The notes below the pieces were generated by a model. The model was given only the letters and a program-made list of their open reading frames with translations. It had not been told where the DNA came from and did not search any database. A stretch of 64,000 nt of DNA from Aphelenchoides besseyi (lineage: Eukaryota > Nematoda > Chromadorea > Rhabditida > Aphelenchoididae). Made by a program: the position numbers and the translations under genes. Shown here in pieces: positions 15,001 through 26,380 of the stretch. Each line of letters starts with the position of its first letter. Position 1 is the stretch's first letter. The stretch lies in NCBI GenBank assembly GCA_024699855.1, contig JAMPIQ010000001.1:124001-188000 (forward strand), in the 5' to 3' direction.

Positions 15001-18000
15001 AGAGCTCGGCTAAACCAAAAACAGCAGGATACGGCGATTGACGGCGTTTACAGAACGTAGCTTAAGACGTTCGGATTCGAAGCTTAAAAAACGCATCTCG
15101 CTTATTTGCCTTAAAAGGTTTATTAAACTCGAATTATAATCAAATATTGTCTTTAATTCATTATTAATTGTTTGTTTTTAGACCGCCTCTGTGAACCATC
15201 TCGCTCCAGTTCAAGAGGATCTGGAACGATTGTCTTCGCTGGCTCAGCAACTGGAACCATTAGCTGTGGCCGAAAGCGAACTTCGATTCGTGGAGATGGA
15301 TCACAAAGATTTGAAGGACGACTACGACGAGCTTGTCAAACGACAGGAACGAGAATTGCAAGACGAACAGGATTTGAATGCGGCTATTGAGACAGTCATC
15401 GAAGAACTGAACAAATTGAAGCGTGAAATCGGCGGCGAGTTAAGTTCTGAAGATCTTCACAAGTTGAACGGCGAACTACTTCCCGCGTTGTCAACTCGAA
15501 TCGACGATATTGGTCAACGCGATCAACAAGCAACCGCCGATCGTCAGCACGTTCAACGCTCATGGTCATCCAATAGTCCCGATTCAGCTCGTGGCTTAGT
15601 GAATGAAATTGAGAAATTGAGTGGAGAAAAGTTGGCGGAACTCGAAACTCGAAGAAGAAACAACAAGAAGCCGTGGAAGCCGAATGGATGGAAAAGAAGA
15701 ACGAATTGGACGCTCAGCTACTGGCTATCACTTCTTCCACAACTCACGTATTCGATCGATATGGCGAGAATGTTGAACCGAAGACGATCCGTGATGCCGA
15801 AGACGATGTTCAAAATGTTTCCGGCTTACGAGACAAACTTTTCCGTGCTCGCGAACTTCTTCAAAGTGCTATCGACTGGTTGAATGGAAACGATCAGTTG
15901 CCGGCAAAAGTAAAGAGTGAAGCTCTGAAACAACTTAATTTCGAAGTAAAGAAGCTGGATGACGAACAAAACCGTTTGAATTCCTTGGAAGATCAACTGA
16001 ACGAAGACTTGCGACGACAAAAGGAATTGGCTGATGAACATCAACGACTTGTGAACAAATTGAACGAACTTCGTGATCAGGCCGAAACAGCTCATGGAAT
16101 CGAAAATGCCGACGAGAAGAAGGCCAAGGTCGAAGAGGTGCAAGCTCGTGTGGCTCCGTTGTTGCAGCAATTGGATGAGTTGCAAAAGAAATCTGAACTA
16201 AAGACGATTCCACTCGTTCAATCATCACACTCATCAGTCAATGTTGCTGGTCTCAAAGATTATGTACAAAACCTGCAAAAATCACTTGATTCCGAACAGA
16301 AAGATGCTCAACGACAAATCCAACTCAATCGCATCGAACACGAAATGGAACAAAAGAAGTCGGAGCTTGTCGACGAGATTCGCGCTGCCGAATCTCTGTT
16401 ATCGTCACCTGAAGCCTCCATCGAACAACTGAAACGTTCAAATGATTTGCTGGAATCCGCTAGACCGAAGTTGGCGGAAATCAATCGTTTGTACGATGGA
16501 CTCAACGATAGCGACGAAACAACGCAATCACTTCGACAAAGAACTGCCGATCAGTTGAGTTCATTGGGCGAACTATTCAAAAATCATCAACAATCAGCCC
16601 AAGATCGCATTGACTCGCTTGTCCGACAACAACAAGACCAGTTGGCGGCAAGCATTGAAGAGGCCCAGAAAGCGATTTCAAGTCCTAATGTGGCGCCCGA
16701 AGACTACGAACAACGATCCATTCAACTTGTCGAAGCTTTGCAATCAGCTCAGCCAATTCAACAGTCGCTGCCCGAACTAAACGATTTGAATCGTCTTTTG
16801 GAGCTCGCTCAATCCACTCGTCAAGCCGTCGATGAGCGAGCCGACTTGTGGCGACTCTTCCGAGAAAAACGAGATCAAATTGGCGACAAACACGAAACCG
16901 CTCGACAACTCTACGAAAATGTTGCAAAGGCCGGAAAACGTTCTCCCGCCCAGGTTCGAAGCGATATCGAGAGTCTTCAGGTTAGTTGTTTGAACTTACC
17001 CTTGTGATTTAAAATAATTGAAAACATCGTTTTTGAATGGCATAATCGACCAAAGAAGCCATAACATTTCGATTCCAACTCCCACCGTTAATTTATGTGA
17101 TCAATCTGAGAGTTGTTTCCGAGTATATTAGTTGGTCGCCAGTTTGTAATGAGTGGTCGTATGATTGCAACTTTGGGGTCTACGTTATTCTTATAACGTG
17201 CTTCAATGTTTAAAAAAGCGAAAAATCGCAAGATATGAGAGTAAAAGTGATCCTCACTTGCCCTTGTTTTAAGCTGCATTTGCGAACTTCGGCTTCTGCG
17301 ACCAGTGAATCGATTAACTTACAATTAGCAATACTAGTTGATTTATTTGTATTCAACTATTTTTGAGACTTAGAATCAAACACTAAAACTGTTTAGTCAA
17401 TTTCGCAGGAATCGATATTAGCGATTTTTAAGTATGTTTTCGACTTCATCTCTGCTCTCGGTCAATCTCTGCTCGTCAAGCTTTTGGTTTTGTACTCGCG
17501 TACGCTTATCAAAATGTGTGCCATATTATAGGGTTTCATCATTAGCGGGAAGAGTTGCACAGGCGTTTGCAATCTTTAGCGATTTTTTGACAAACTTTTC
17601 GGCGTTGAATTGCTCTCAGTTATCCGATGGCTACGAATTTGAGCACAATAAATAGCAAGTTTATTGGGCCTTCTAATGATATAATATGAGCACTAGTTGT
17701 TGCCAAAATCCCCGAACTACATCGGTTTGCGCGAAGGACGTGCTATACAAGGGAATGGAGGGTGTTGTGTATTTTAGCTCGTTGACCGATTGGATTCCGC
17801 TAATATTCACAGGGTTTAGAGTTCAATAGTGCCTATTGTTGTTCTGTTAATTACAAGCTTCTACAGTCGCTAGTTCACGAGTTGTAGTCAACGGAAGTTG
17901 ACTTCTCTCGGAGGTTAACATCTGATGGTTGACATTCTTTTCTGTTACATTTTCAAGTCAACTGCTTCTACTAATTATTATATAAATACAAACTGCGTAT

Positions 18001-21000
18001 AATTTGCTATTGAACCAATGAGTTTTGAGCAATCTTATAGTTCAAAAGGTAAACTCGAATCTAAGCCCTTTCTGTGTATGTGTTGTTAATCAGAGCTTAG
18101 TAGTGAGTGGTTGTATGATGGCCCAGTTGGTGTCTACATGCTTCGCATAATGTGCTTGTCAATCTTAAGAACAGTAAGAAATCTGAAGAATAGAATTTCG
18201 AGTTCATGGTTTTGATCGAATTTTCGATCTCTGGCTTTCGTTCCAAACTTCTCTAGCAACCTGTCGGAAACTCAACTAATCCAAAAACAATAGGTTCAGT
18301 TACAAACGACGATTAATTCAAAGTCTTTGCTAAACCTTTTTGAATTTGCGAATTTGATTTCACTCCATTAGACATGCAATTTAAAACAATGAAATTGCTG
18401 TCAGCGGCTCATCAATCGTTTCAAATGCAACTGCAAAAATTGTTATCTACAGGCCACTCAAAGTCACAAGCTTGTCATTCGAAGATTGATAATTCGAGAA
18501 TGAGAGCTCGGCTAAACCAAAAACAGCAGGATACGGCGATTGACGGCGTTTACAGAACGTAGCTTAAGACGTTCGGATTCGAAGCTTAAAAACGCATCTC
18601 GCTTATTTGCCTTAAAAGGTTTATTAAACTCGAATTATAATCAAATATTGTCTTTAATTCATTATTAATTGTTTGTTTTTAGACCGCCTCTGTGAACCAT
18701 CTCGCTCCAGTTCAAGAGGATCTGGAACGATTGTCTTCGCTGGCTCAGCAACTGGAACCATTAGCTGTGGCCGAAAGCGAACTTCGATTCGTGGAGATGG
18801 ATCACAAAGATTTGAAGGACGACTACGACGAGCTTGTCAAACGACAGGAACGAGAATTGCAAGACGAACAGGATTTGAATGCGGCTATTGAGACAGTCAT
18901 CGAAGAACTGAACAAATTGAAGCGTGAAATCGGCGAGTTAAGTTCTGAAGATCTTCACAAGTTGAACGGCGAACTACTTCCCGCGTTGTCAACTCGAATC
19001 GACGATATTGGTCAACGCGATCAACAAGCAACCGCCGATCGTCAGCACGTTCAACGCTCATGGTCATCCAATAGTCCCGATTCAGCTCGTGGCTTAGTGA
19101 ATGAAATTGAGAAATTGAGTGGAGAAAAGTTGGCGGAACTCGAAAAGAAGAAACAACAAGAAGCCGTGGAAGCCGAATGGATGGAAAAGAAGAACGAATT
19201 GGACGCTCAGCTACTGGCTATCACTTCTTCCACAACTCACGTATTCGATCGATATGGCGAGAATGTTGAACCGAAGACGATCCGTGATGCCGAAGACGAT
19301 GTTCAAAATGTTTCCGGCTTACGAGACAAACTTTTCCGTGCTCGCGAACTTCTTCAAAGTGCTATCGACTGGTTGAATGGAAACGATCAGTTGCCGGCAA
19401 AAGTAAAGAGTGAAGCTCTGAAACAACTTAATTTCGAAGTAAAGAAGCTGGATGACGAACAAAACCGTTTGAATTCCTTGGAAGATCAACTGAACGAAGA
19501 CTTGCGACGACAAAAGGAATTGGCTGATGAACATCAACGACTTGTGAACAAATTGAACGAACTTCGTGATCAGGCCGAAACAGCTCATGGAATCGAAAAA
19601 TGCCGACGAGAAGAAGGCCAAGGTCGAAGAGGTGCAAGCTCGTGTGGCTCCGTTGTTTGCAGCAATTGGATGAGTTGCAAAAGAAATCTGAACTAAAGAC
19701 GATTCCACTCGTTCAATCACACTCATCAGTCAATGTTGCTGGTCTCAAAGATTATGTACAAAACCTGCAAAAATCACTTGATTCCGAACAGAAAGATGCT
19801 CAACGACAAATCCAACTCAATCGCATCGAACACGAAATGGAACAAAAGAAGTCGGAGCTTGTCGACGAGATTCGCGCTGCCGAATCTCTGTTATCGTCAC
19901 CTGAAGCCTCCATCGAACAACTGAAACGTTCAAATGATTTGCTGGAATCCGCTAGACCGAAGTTGGCGGAAATCAATCGTTTGTACGATGGACTCAACGA
20001 TAGCGACGAAACAACGCAATCACTTCGACAAAGAACTGCCGATCAGTTGAGTTCATTGGGCGAACTATTCAAAAATCATCAACAATCAGCCCAAGATCGC
20101 ATTGACTCGCTTGTCCGACAACAACAAGACCAGTTGGCGGCAAGCATTGAAGAGGCCCAGAAAGCGATTTCAAGTCCTAATGTGGCGCCCGAAGACTACG
20201 AACAACGATCCATTCAACTTGTCGAAGCTTTGCAATCAGCTCAGCCAATTCAACAGTCGCTGCCCGAACTAAACGATTTGAATCGTCTTTTGGAGCTCGC
20301 TCAATCCACTCGTCAAGCCGTCGATGAGCGAGCCGACTTGTGGCGACTCTTCCGAGAAAAACGAGATCAAATTGGCGACAAACACGAAACCGCTCGACAA
20401 CTCTACGAAAATGTTGCAAAGGCCGGAAAACGTTCTCCCGCCCAGGTTCGAAGCGATATCGAGAGTCTTCAGGTTAGTTGTTTGAACTTACCCTTGTGAT
20501 TTAAAATAATTGAAAACATCGTTTTTGAATGGCATAATCGACCAAAGAAGCCATAACATTTCGATTCCAACTCCCACCGTTAATTTATGTGATCAATCTG
20601 AGAGTTGTTTCCGAGTATATTAGTTGGTCGCCAGTTTGTAATGAGTGGTCGTATGATTGCAACTTTGGGGTCTACGTTATTCTTATAACGTGCTTCAATG
20701 TTTAAAAAAGCGAAAAATCGCAAGATATGAGAGTAAAAGTGATCCTCACTTGCCCTTGTTTTAAGCTGCATTTGCGAACTTCGGCTTCTGCGACCAGTGA
20801 ATCGATTAACTTACAATTAGCAATACTAGTTGATTTATTTGTATTCAACTATTTTTGAGACTTAGAATCAAACACTAAAACTGTTTAGTCAATTTCGCAG
20901 GAATCGATATTAGCGATTTTTAAGTATGTTTTCGACTTCATCTCTGCTCTCGGTCAATCTCTGCTCGTCAAGCTTTTGGTTTTGTACTCGCGTACGCTTA

Positions 21001-24000
21001 TCAAAATGTGTGCCATATTATAGGGTTTCATCATTAGCGGGAAGAGTTGCACAGGCGTTTGCAATCTTTAGCGATTTTTTGACAAACTTTTCGGCGTTGA
21101 ATTGCTCTCAGTTATCCGATGGCTACGAATTTGAGCACAATAAATAGCAAGTTTATTGGGCCTTCTAATGATATAATATGAGCACTAGTTGTTGCCAAAA
21201 TCCCCGAACTACATCGGTTTTGCGCGAAGGACGTGCTATACAAGGGAATGGAGGGTGTTGTGTATTTTAGCTCGTTGACCGATTGGATTCCGCTAATATT
21301 CACAGGGTTTAGAGTTCAATAGTGCCTATTGTTGTTCTGTTAATTACAAGCTTCTACAGTCGCTAGTTCACGAGTTGTAGTCAACGGAAGTTGACTTCTC
21401 TCGGAGGTTAACATCTGATGGTTGACATTCTTTTCTGTTACATTTTCAAGTCAACTGCTTCTACTAATTATTATATAAATACAAACTGCGTATAATTTGC
21501 TATTGAACCAATGAGTTTTGAGCAATCTTATAGTTCAAAAGGTAAACTCGAATCTAAGCCCTTTCTGTGTATGTGTTGTTAATCAGAGCTTAGTAGTGAG
21601 TGGTTGTATGATGGCCCAGTTGGTGTCTACATGCTTCGCATAATGTGCTTGTCAATCTTAAGAACAGTAAGAAATCTGAAGAATAGAATTTCGAGTTCAT
21701 GGTTTTGATCGAATTTTCGATCTCTGGCTTTCGTTCCAAACTTCTCTAGCAACCTGTCGGAAACTCAACTAATCCAAAAACAATAGGTTCAGTTACAAAC
21801 GACGATTAATTCAAAGTCTTTGCTAAACCTTTTTGAATTTGCGAATTTGATTTCACTCCATTAGACATGCAATTTAAAACAATGAAATTGCTGTCAGCGG
21901 CTCATCAATCGTTTCAAATGCAACTGCAAAAAATTGTTATCTACAGGCCACTCAAAGTCACAAGCTTGTCATTCGAAGATTGATAATTCGAGAATGAGAG
22001 CTCGGCTAAACCAAAAACAGCAGGATACGGCGATTGACGGCGTTTACAGAACGTAGCTTAAGACGTTCGGATTCGAAGCTTTAAAAACGCATCTCGCTTA
22101 TTTGCCTTAAAAGGTTTATTAAACTCGAATTATAATCAAATATTGTCTTTAATTCATTATTAATTGTTTGTTTTTAGACCGCCTCTGTGAACCATCTCGC
22201 TCCAGTTCAAGAGGATCTGGAACGATTGTCTTCGCTGGCTCAGCAACTGGAACCATTAGCTGTGGCCGAAAGCGAACTTCGATTCGTGGAGATGGATCAC
22301 AAAGATTTGAAGGACGACTACGACGAGCTTGTCAAACGACAGGAACGAGAATTGCAAGACGAACAGGATTTGAATGCGGCTATTGAGACAGTCATCGAAG
22401 AACTGAACAAATTGAAGCGTGAAATCGGCGAGTTAAGTTCTGAAGATCTTCACAAGTTGAACGGCGAACTACTTCCCGCGTTGTCAACTCGAATCGACGA
22501 TATTGGTCAACGCGATCAACAAGCAACCGCCGATCGTCAGCACGTTCAACGCTCATGGTCATCCAATAGTCCCGATTCAGCTCGTGGCTTAGTGAATGAA
22601 ATTGAGAAATTGAGTGGAGAAAAGTTGGCGGAACTCGAAAAGAAGAAACAACAAGAAGCCGTGGAAGCCGAATGGATGGAAAAGAAGAACGAATTGGACG
22701 CTCAGCTACTGGCTATCACTTCTTCCACAACTCACGTATTCGATCGATATGGCGAGAATGTTGAACCGAAGACGATCCGTGATGCCGAAGACGATGTTCA
22801 AAATGTTTCCGGCTTACGAGACAAACTTTTCCGTGCTCGCGAACTTCTTCAAAGTGCTATCGACTGGTTGAATGGAAACGATCAGTTGCCGGCAAAAGTA
22901 AAGAGTGAAGCTCTGAAACAACTTAATTTCGAAGTAAAGAAGCTGGATGACGAACAAAACCGTTTGAATTCCTTGGAAGATCAACTGAACGAAGACTTGC
23001 GACGACAAAAGGAATTGGCTGATGAACATCAACGACTTGTGAACAAATTGAACGAACTTCGTGATCAGGCCGAAACAGCTCATGGAATCGAAAATGCCGA
23101 CGAGAAGAAGGCCAAGGTCGAAGAGGTGCAAGCTCGTGTGGCTCCGTTGTTGCAGCAATTGGATGAGTTGCAAAAGAAATCTGAACTAAAGACGATTCCA
23201 CTCGTTCAATCACACTCATCAGTCAATGTTGCTGGTCTCAAAGATTATGTACAAAACCTGCAAAAATCACTTGATTCCGAACAGAAAGATGCTCAACGAC
23301 AAATCCAACTCAATCGCATCGAACACGAAATGGAACAAAAGAAGTCGGAGCTTGTCGACGAGATTCGCGCTGCCGAATCTCTGTTATCGTCACCTGAAGC
23401 CTCCATCGAACAACTGAAACGTTCAAATGATTTGCTGGAATCCGCTAGACCGAAGTTGGCGGAAATCAATCGTTTGTACGATGGACTCAACGATAGCGAC
23501 GAAACAACGCAATCACTTCGACAAAGAACTGCCGATCAGTTGAGTTCATTGGGCGAACTATTCAAAAATCATCAACAATCAGCCCAAGATCGCATTGACT
23601 CGCTTGTCCGACAACAACAAGACCAGTTGGCGGCAAGCATTGAAGAGGCCCAGAAAGCGATTTCAAGTCCTAATGTGGCGCCCGAAGACTACGAACAACG
23701 ATCCATTCAACTTGTCGAAGCTTTGCAATCAGCTCAGCCAATTCAACAGTCGCTGCCCGAACTAAACGATTTGAATCGTCTTTTGGAGCTCGCTCAATCC
23801 ACTCGTCAAGCCGTCGACGAACATCGCCAACTTACGACCAAACGTCAAAAAATTGATGTAATGTTAGACGCAATAGAAAAGAAGATTGTGAATGCTGAGC
23901 TACTGTTATCGTCAACAATTTTGAGTTTACCAGTACTTCACAACGCAGCGAATGAATTTGACGAAACTAGACGGCAATTAAGCGATGGGGCAAAACTATA

Positions 24001-25651
24001 CGACGAGATTTTGAATAATGATGCCGACGCAATTAAACTGAAGAAACACATTGCTGATCGTTTGAAAACATTGAATGAACGTTTGAATGAAGGCAGAAGA
24101 TCTGTGGATGATGCTGTTGAGAGAATTTTACTTGATCCGTTAACTCTTCTTAACAATATGGTTTCTGCTTCAAAGAACTTGTTGAATGATCGTGCGACTA
24201 ATCCGGACGATTATGAAAAGAGCTGGGCTTTGCTTTTTGATGCCATCCATCAATCCGATGAACTAACCGCCGATCCTGTTTTAAGCACTTCAACTGAAGA
24301 GGGATTGTTGCCGAAACTTCGTGAAGTGACTCAAAACGCAGTAAAAGTTCGTGATCAACTGAATGATAAACGAACCGTTTGGTCACAATTCTGCAAGTTA
24401 CGTGAAGCCATTTTTGCGAGACTTGAGGTTTTGAAACGACCACTACAAAACGCACAAGAAGTTGGACTCCAGCCGTTGGAATTAGCAAAGCAAACGATTG
24501 CAAGTTTAACTGTAAGTTTTTTAGTTCCATTAATTCAGCTAATTTAATGCATCTAGGAGGCTCACAACACCTTGGATCCCTTGCGTGATGAGATCGACGC
24601 TTTGAATGATGTTGCTCTTCAGTTGGAACCACAAGATCTGCCGCATTCTGAAGTACGTTTCGTTGAAGAAGATTTCGACGACTTATCTGAGGAATTGGAA
24701 AACATACTTCTCGTTTACGATTTTGAAGCATCGGAAGAGCAACGTCTTCAAGCAGCCACCAAAGAAGTTTTGGACGAGTTGCAACAAATCAGCGAACGTC
24801 TGGAAGGCTTAGATTATTCCGAATTGATTGATTTGGACGACCATTTCATTCCAGCTTTGTTGGCTCAATTGGACAATGTAAGGTCTCGACACGAGTTGGC
24901 TCAAATCAAACGACGTTACGTTCGTCGTTTGGACAGTGCAGCCATCGATGAAACTCGTGGAATGGTCGAGGAAATGCACACGCGAATTCGTCAACGAGTG
25001 CAAGAGGCACCAAAATTGGAAGAAGGACAAGAGCGTGCTGTCGCAACGGCTGCGGCCGCTTTTCAACCTCCAAGATCGCCGAATGAACCGCCGTTGAATT
25101 TGGATGCCGCTTCCGATCTCTTGGCAATCGCTTTTCCCGAAGAACGACCACGAGATGTTCTTCGACGTTACGGCTTTGAGCATTTGGCCGGCGATTCCGA
25201 TGAAATGAGCAGCGGAACCCGCACAGAACCCGATTCAGGACCCAGCGAAGAAACCGACCGACTTTTTGTACACGCCGGGCCTTCCAGTCAAAGTGATTAT
25301 GCTGATGAGGCAATTGACGACGAAGATTTGGCTTTGGTATCACCGACTCCCGCTGTCAACACCGATATAGTGGCATCAACGAATACGGCTGTCGTCCCAG
25401 CAGCAAACGGAGTGCTTGTCGGACAACGTAGACAACGGAATCGCTGGCGACGAGTGTTGTTTGCGGCATTACCGTATCAGGTGAGAGAAATAAATTAAAT
25501 AAACGCTAAATATTACTTTCAGGTTATGTTGGCACTTCTTCTTGCAGCCGCCTGCATGATCCCCGATTTGTCAAAGGAACAGTCGTGCGAGAACTTGCAC
25601 AAACTTTTCGAAATCCATCAACAGTTTATCAATGGCCCACCGCCTTTTTAA
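1..25651 (+). CDS. anc-1: ANC-1/nesprin-like giant KASH-domain nuclear anchorage protein, 3' part (5' end outside window)
   Basis: Family role: KASH proteins sit in the outer nuclear membrane, bind SUN proteins in the perinuclear space and tether nuclei to the cytoskeleton. Hand-spliced exons: 1-180, 222-1152, 1192-1787, 1831-2379, 2425-6492, 8196-9983, 11689-13476, 15182-16980, 18683-20472, 22178-24511, 24557-25480, 25523-25651. The product is almost wholly charged heptad-like coiled coil (rich in E, K, Q, L), organised in repeats, followed by an acidic linker and a C-terminal KASH domain. Most introns are phase 0 (the one at 1153-1191 is phase 1). Intron 2380-2424 is 45 nt and open in frame, so it could be retained. 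The exons starting at 15182 and 18683 contain net frameshifts. Giant size, KASH end and DNA-level identity of tandem repeats match C. elegans ANC-1; a generic nesprin relative is the alternative. The actin-binding N-terminus expected of the family is not in the window. Confidence 0.85.
5800..9290 (+). repeat. Tandem unit 1 of the giant-gene array (3,491 bp)
   Basis: Near-identity with the next unit begins at about 5,800 inside a long exon; upstream of that the paralogous sequence is clearly diverged at DNA level. The unit holds the end of exon 2425-6492, the 1,703-bp intron 6493-8195 (donor GTTAGT, acceptor TTTTTAG) and most of exon 8196-9983. The coding repeat is 1,788 nt (596 codons), flanked by phase-0 introns. 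The intron has at least one private substitution (a G near 6,853 where other copies have A). Unit phase was set at the motif encoding DSEQKDAQ. Confidence 0.92.
6493..8195 (+). repeat. 1.7-kb intron copied five times within the array; carries a dispersed repeat
   Basis: The five copies are 6493-8195, 9984-11688, 13477-15181, 16981-18682 and 20473-22177. Retention would add VSCLNLPL and a stop, so splicing is required. I see no convincing gene on either strand; several 60-73 aa frames recur only because the intron recurs. Inside are two things: a block at about 7239-7453 with a second genomic copy at 62666-62880 in opposite orientation, and a pair of diverged direct repeats (about 6658-6728 and 7612-7682). 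Confidence 0.88.
9291..12783 (+). repeat. Tandem unit 2 (3,493 bp)
   Basis: Contains the end of exon 8196-9983, intron 9984-11688 (1,705 bp) and most of exon 11689-13476. The second half carries two compensating indels: two extra A in an A run at 12149-12154, and loss of two bases at about 12,212. Roughly 20 codons between them are read in another frame before the frame returns, so the exon stays open at 1,788 nt but with an altered segment. Confidence 0.92.
12784..16287 (+). repeat. Tandem unit 3 (3,504 bp), holding the frameshifted exon 15182-16980
   Basis: Contains intron 13477-15181 and most of exon 15182-16980. This exon is 1,799 nt rather than 1,788. It has three short tandem insertions relative to the other copies: +3 (GGC) at about 15,431, +5 near 15,644-15,652 and +3 (TCA) at about 16,221. 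The +3 events keep frame; the +5 event breaks it, so the reading frame entering the exon stops near 15,883 while the correct frame is open again from about 15,673 to the exon end. Confidence 0.92.
16288..19779 (+). repeat. Tandem unit 4 (3,492 bp), holding the first part of frameshifted exon 18683-20472
   Basis: Contains intron 16981-18682 (1,702 bp) and most of exon 18683-20472. The exon is 1,790 nt, with one extra A in the A run at 19596-19600 and one extra T in the T run near 19656-19658. The two insertions sum to +2 and break the frame. The frame entering the exon stops near 19,696; the correct frame reopens just after the second insertion and runs to 20472. Confidence 0.92.
19780..23272 (+). 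repeat. Tandem unit 5 (3,493 bp)
   Basis: Contains the end of exon 18683-20472, intron 20473-22177 (1,705 bp) and the first half of exon 22178-24511. Coding sequence in this unit is open and in the standard frame. The intron differs from its sisters only by homopolymer-length changes that I can see (for example one extra T near 21,221). Confidence 0.92.
23273..23817 (+). repeat. Partial tandem unit 6 and right boundary of the array (545 bp)
   Basis: Identity to the other units continues from 23273 to 23817 and then stops abruptly inside the exon. The other units continue with codons for DERADLWRL, whereas here the exon runs on into a clearly diverged paralogous repeat (23818-24511). This marks the right end of the recently homogenised array. 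Confidence 0.9.
25424..25651 (+). other. KASH domain: transmembrane helix plus perinuclear tail ending PPPF
   Basis: The last two exons (to 25480 and 25523-25651, joined over a 42-nt intron 25481-25522) encode a basic stretch (RRQRNRWRR), a hydrophobic helix containing VMLALLLAAACMIP, and a short tail with the motif EQSCENLHK, ending NGPPPF and a TAA stop. A basic flank, one membrane span and a short luminal tail ending in PPP plus one residue define KASH domains; the terminal prolines insert in the SUN pocket. The lone tail cysteine lies 20 residues before the C-terminal residue and is the likely partner of the SUN-KASH disulfide. The upstream linker is acidic and S/T/P-rich. Confidence 0.9.
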
Positions 25652-26380
25652 CTTGTTTCTTGTTGTAATTAATTACGCTTTCTATTTCTAATCTTTTAAT
25701 TCTTGGACCATAAGATCGAAAGTTAATTGGTTGAGTCATCTTCTTGTTTCTTCAATTTGGATTTCAACCGATATGTTCAACGTACCTTCGAGCTCAAGTC
25801 GATCAACACTTTACACGTACATTCAAATGGAACTATTCACGAGCTCCAGTTTAACTCAAACAAATGCTTTTTCTACTTCAAATGTTAACGATTCAGTCTA
25901 CCAACCGACTTCAATGTTACAAACTTCAAGTTTGCTCATAATCGACGAATTTTGTGCCGAAAATTTGTCATCTACGCGATTGATCTTCGTAACCCAACTT
26001 CACCACTGGACATTGACATCATCGAACAAGAAGAACTTACCGGTTGGCTTGAGATCGATTGGTTCCAATTTCTTTTCCGAAAGCGCCCTTTTAAACTGCC
26101 GGTGTTGTTGAAATTCACTGATCGTTATGTTTACTTGTAGTGAGGCTATCTCCGGTGTTTTAAAGGATATTGAAATTTGTGGTTGTCGAAATTCCGCTCT
26201 TCTGGCAATCGAATCCACTTATATTTTTGTTGATTTTTGTTATTTGCTCTCGGTCAGTTTCTCGCTTCCGATACTCCTTTATTGCTACTGTCGATAATCT
26301 TTTTGCTGTTTCTGTTATTGCACTTTGTTTAATAAACGATAAGAAATAGAAACGGTCGGAAGTTTATTCGAAAATACAAC
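25652..26380 (+). pseudogene. Region after the giant gene: possible broken small coding segment at 25727-26140
   Basis: No clear gene. On the plus strand a frame is open from 25727, is interrupted by one TAA at 25886-25888 and then runs on to a TAG at 26138-26140. The second half (including the segment ELTGWLEIDWFQFLF) has protein-like composition. It might be a decayed gene, the last exon of an unmodelled gene, or chance. AATAAA-like signals for the giant gene are not obvious right after its stop; AATAAA occurs near 26,331. No family is recognised. Confidence 0.25.

Noticed and set aside
6600..21303. Recurring 62-73 aa frames inside the array introns
   Set aside because: They recur only because the intron DNA is repeated, have no motif, and lie between strong splice sites of the coding repeats.
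5800..23817. CRISPR or satellite array
   Set aside because: Units are 3.5 kb with coding exons and splice sites, no short direct repeats with spacers; the context is an animal gene.
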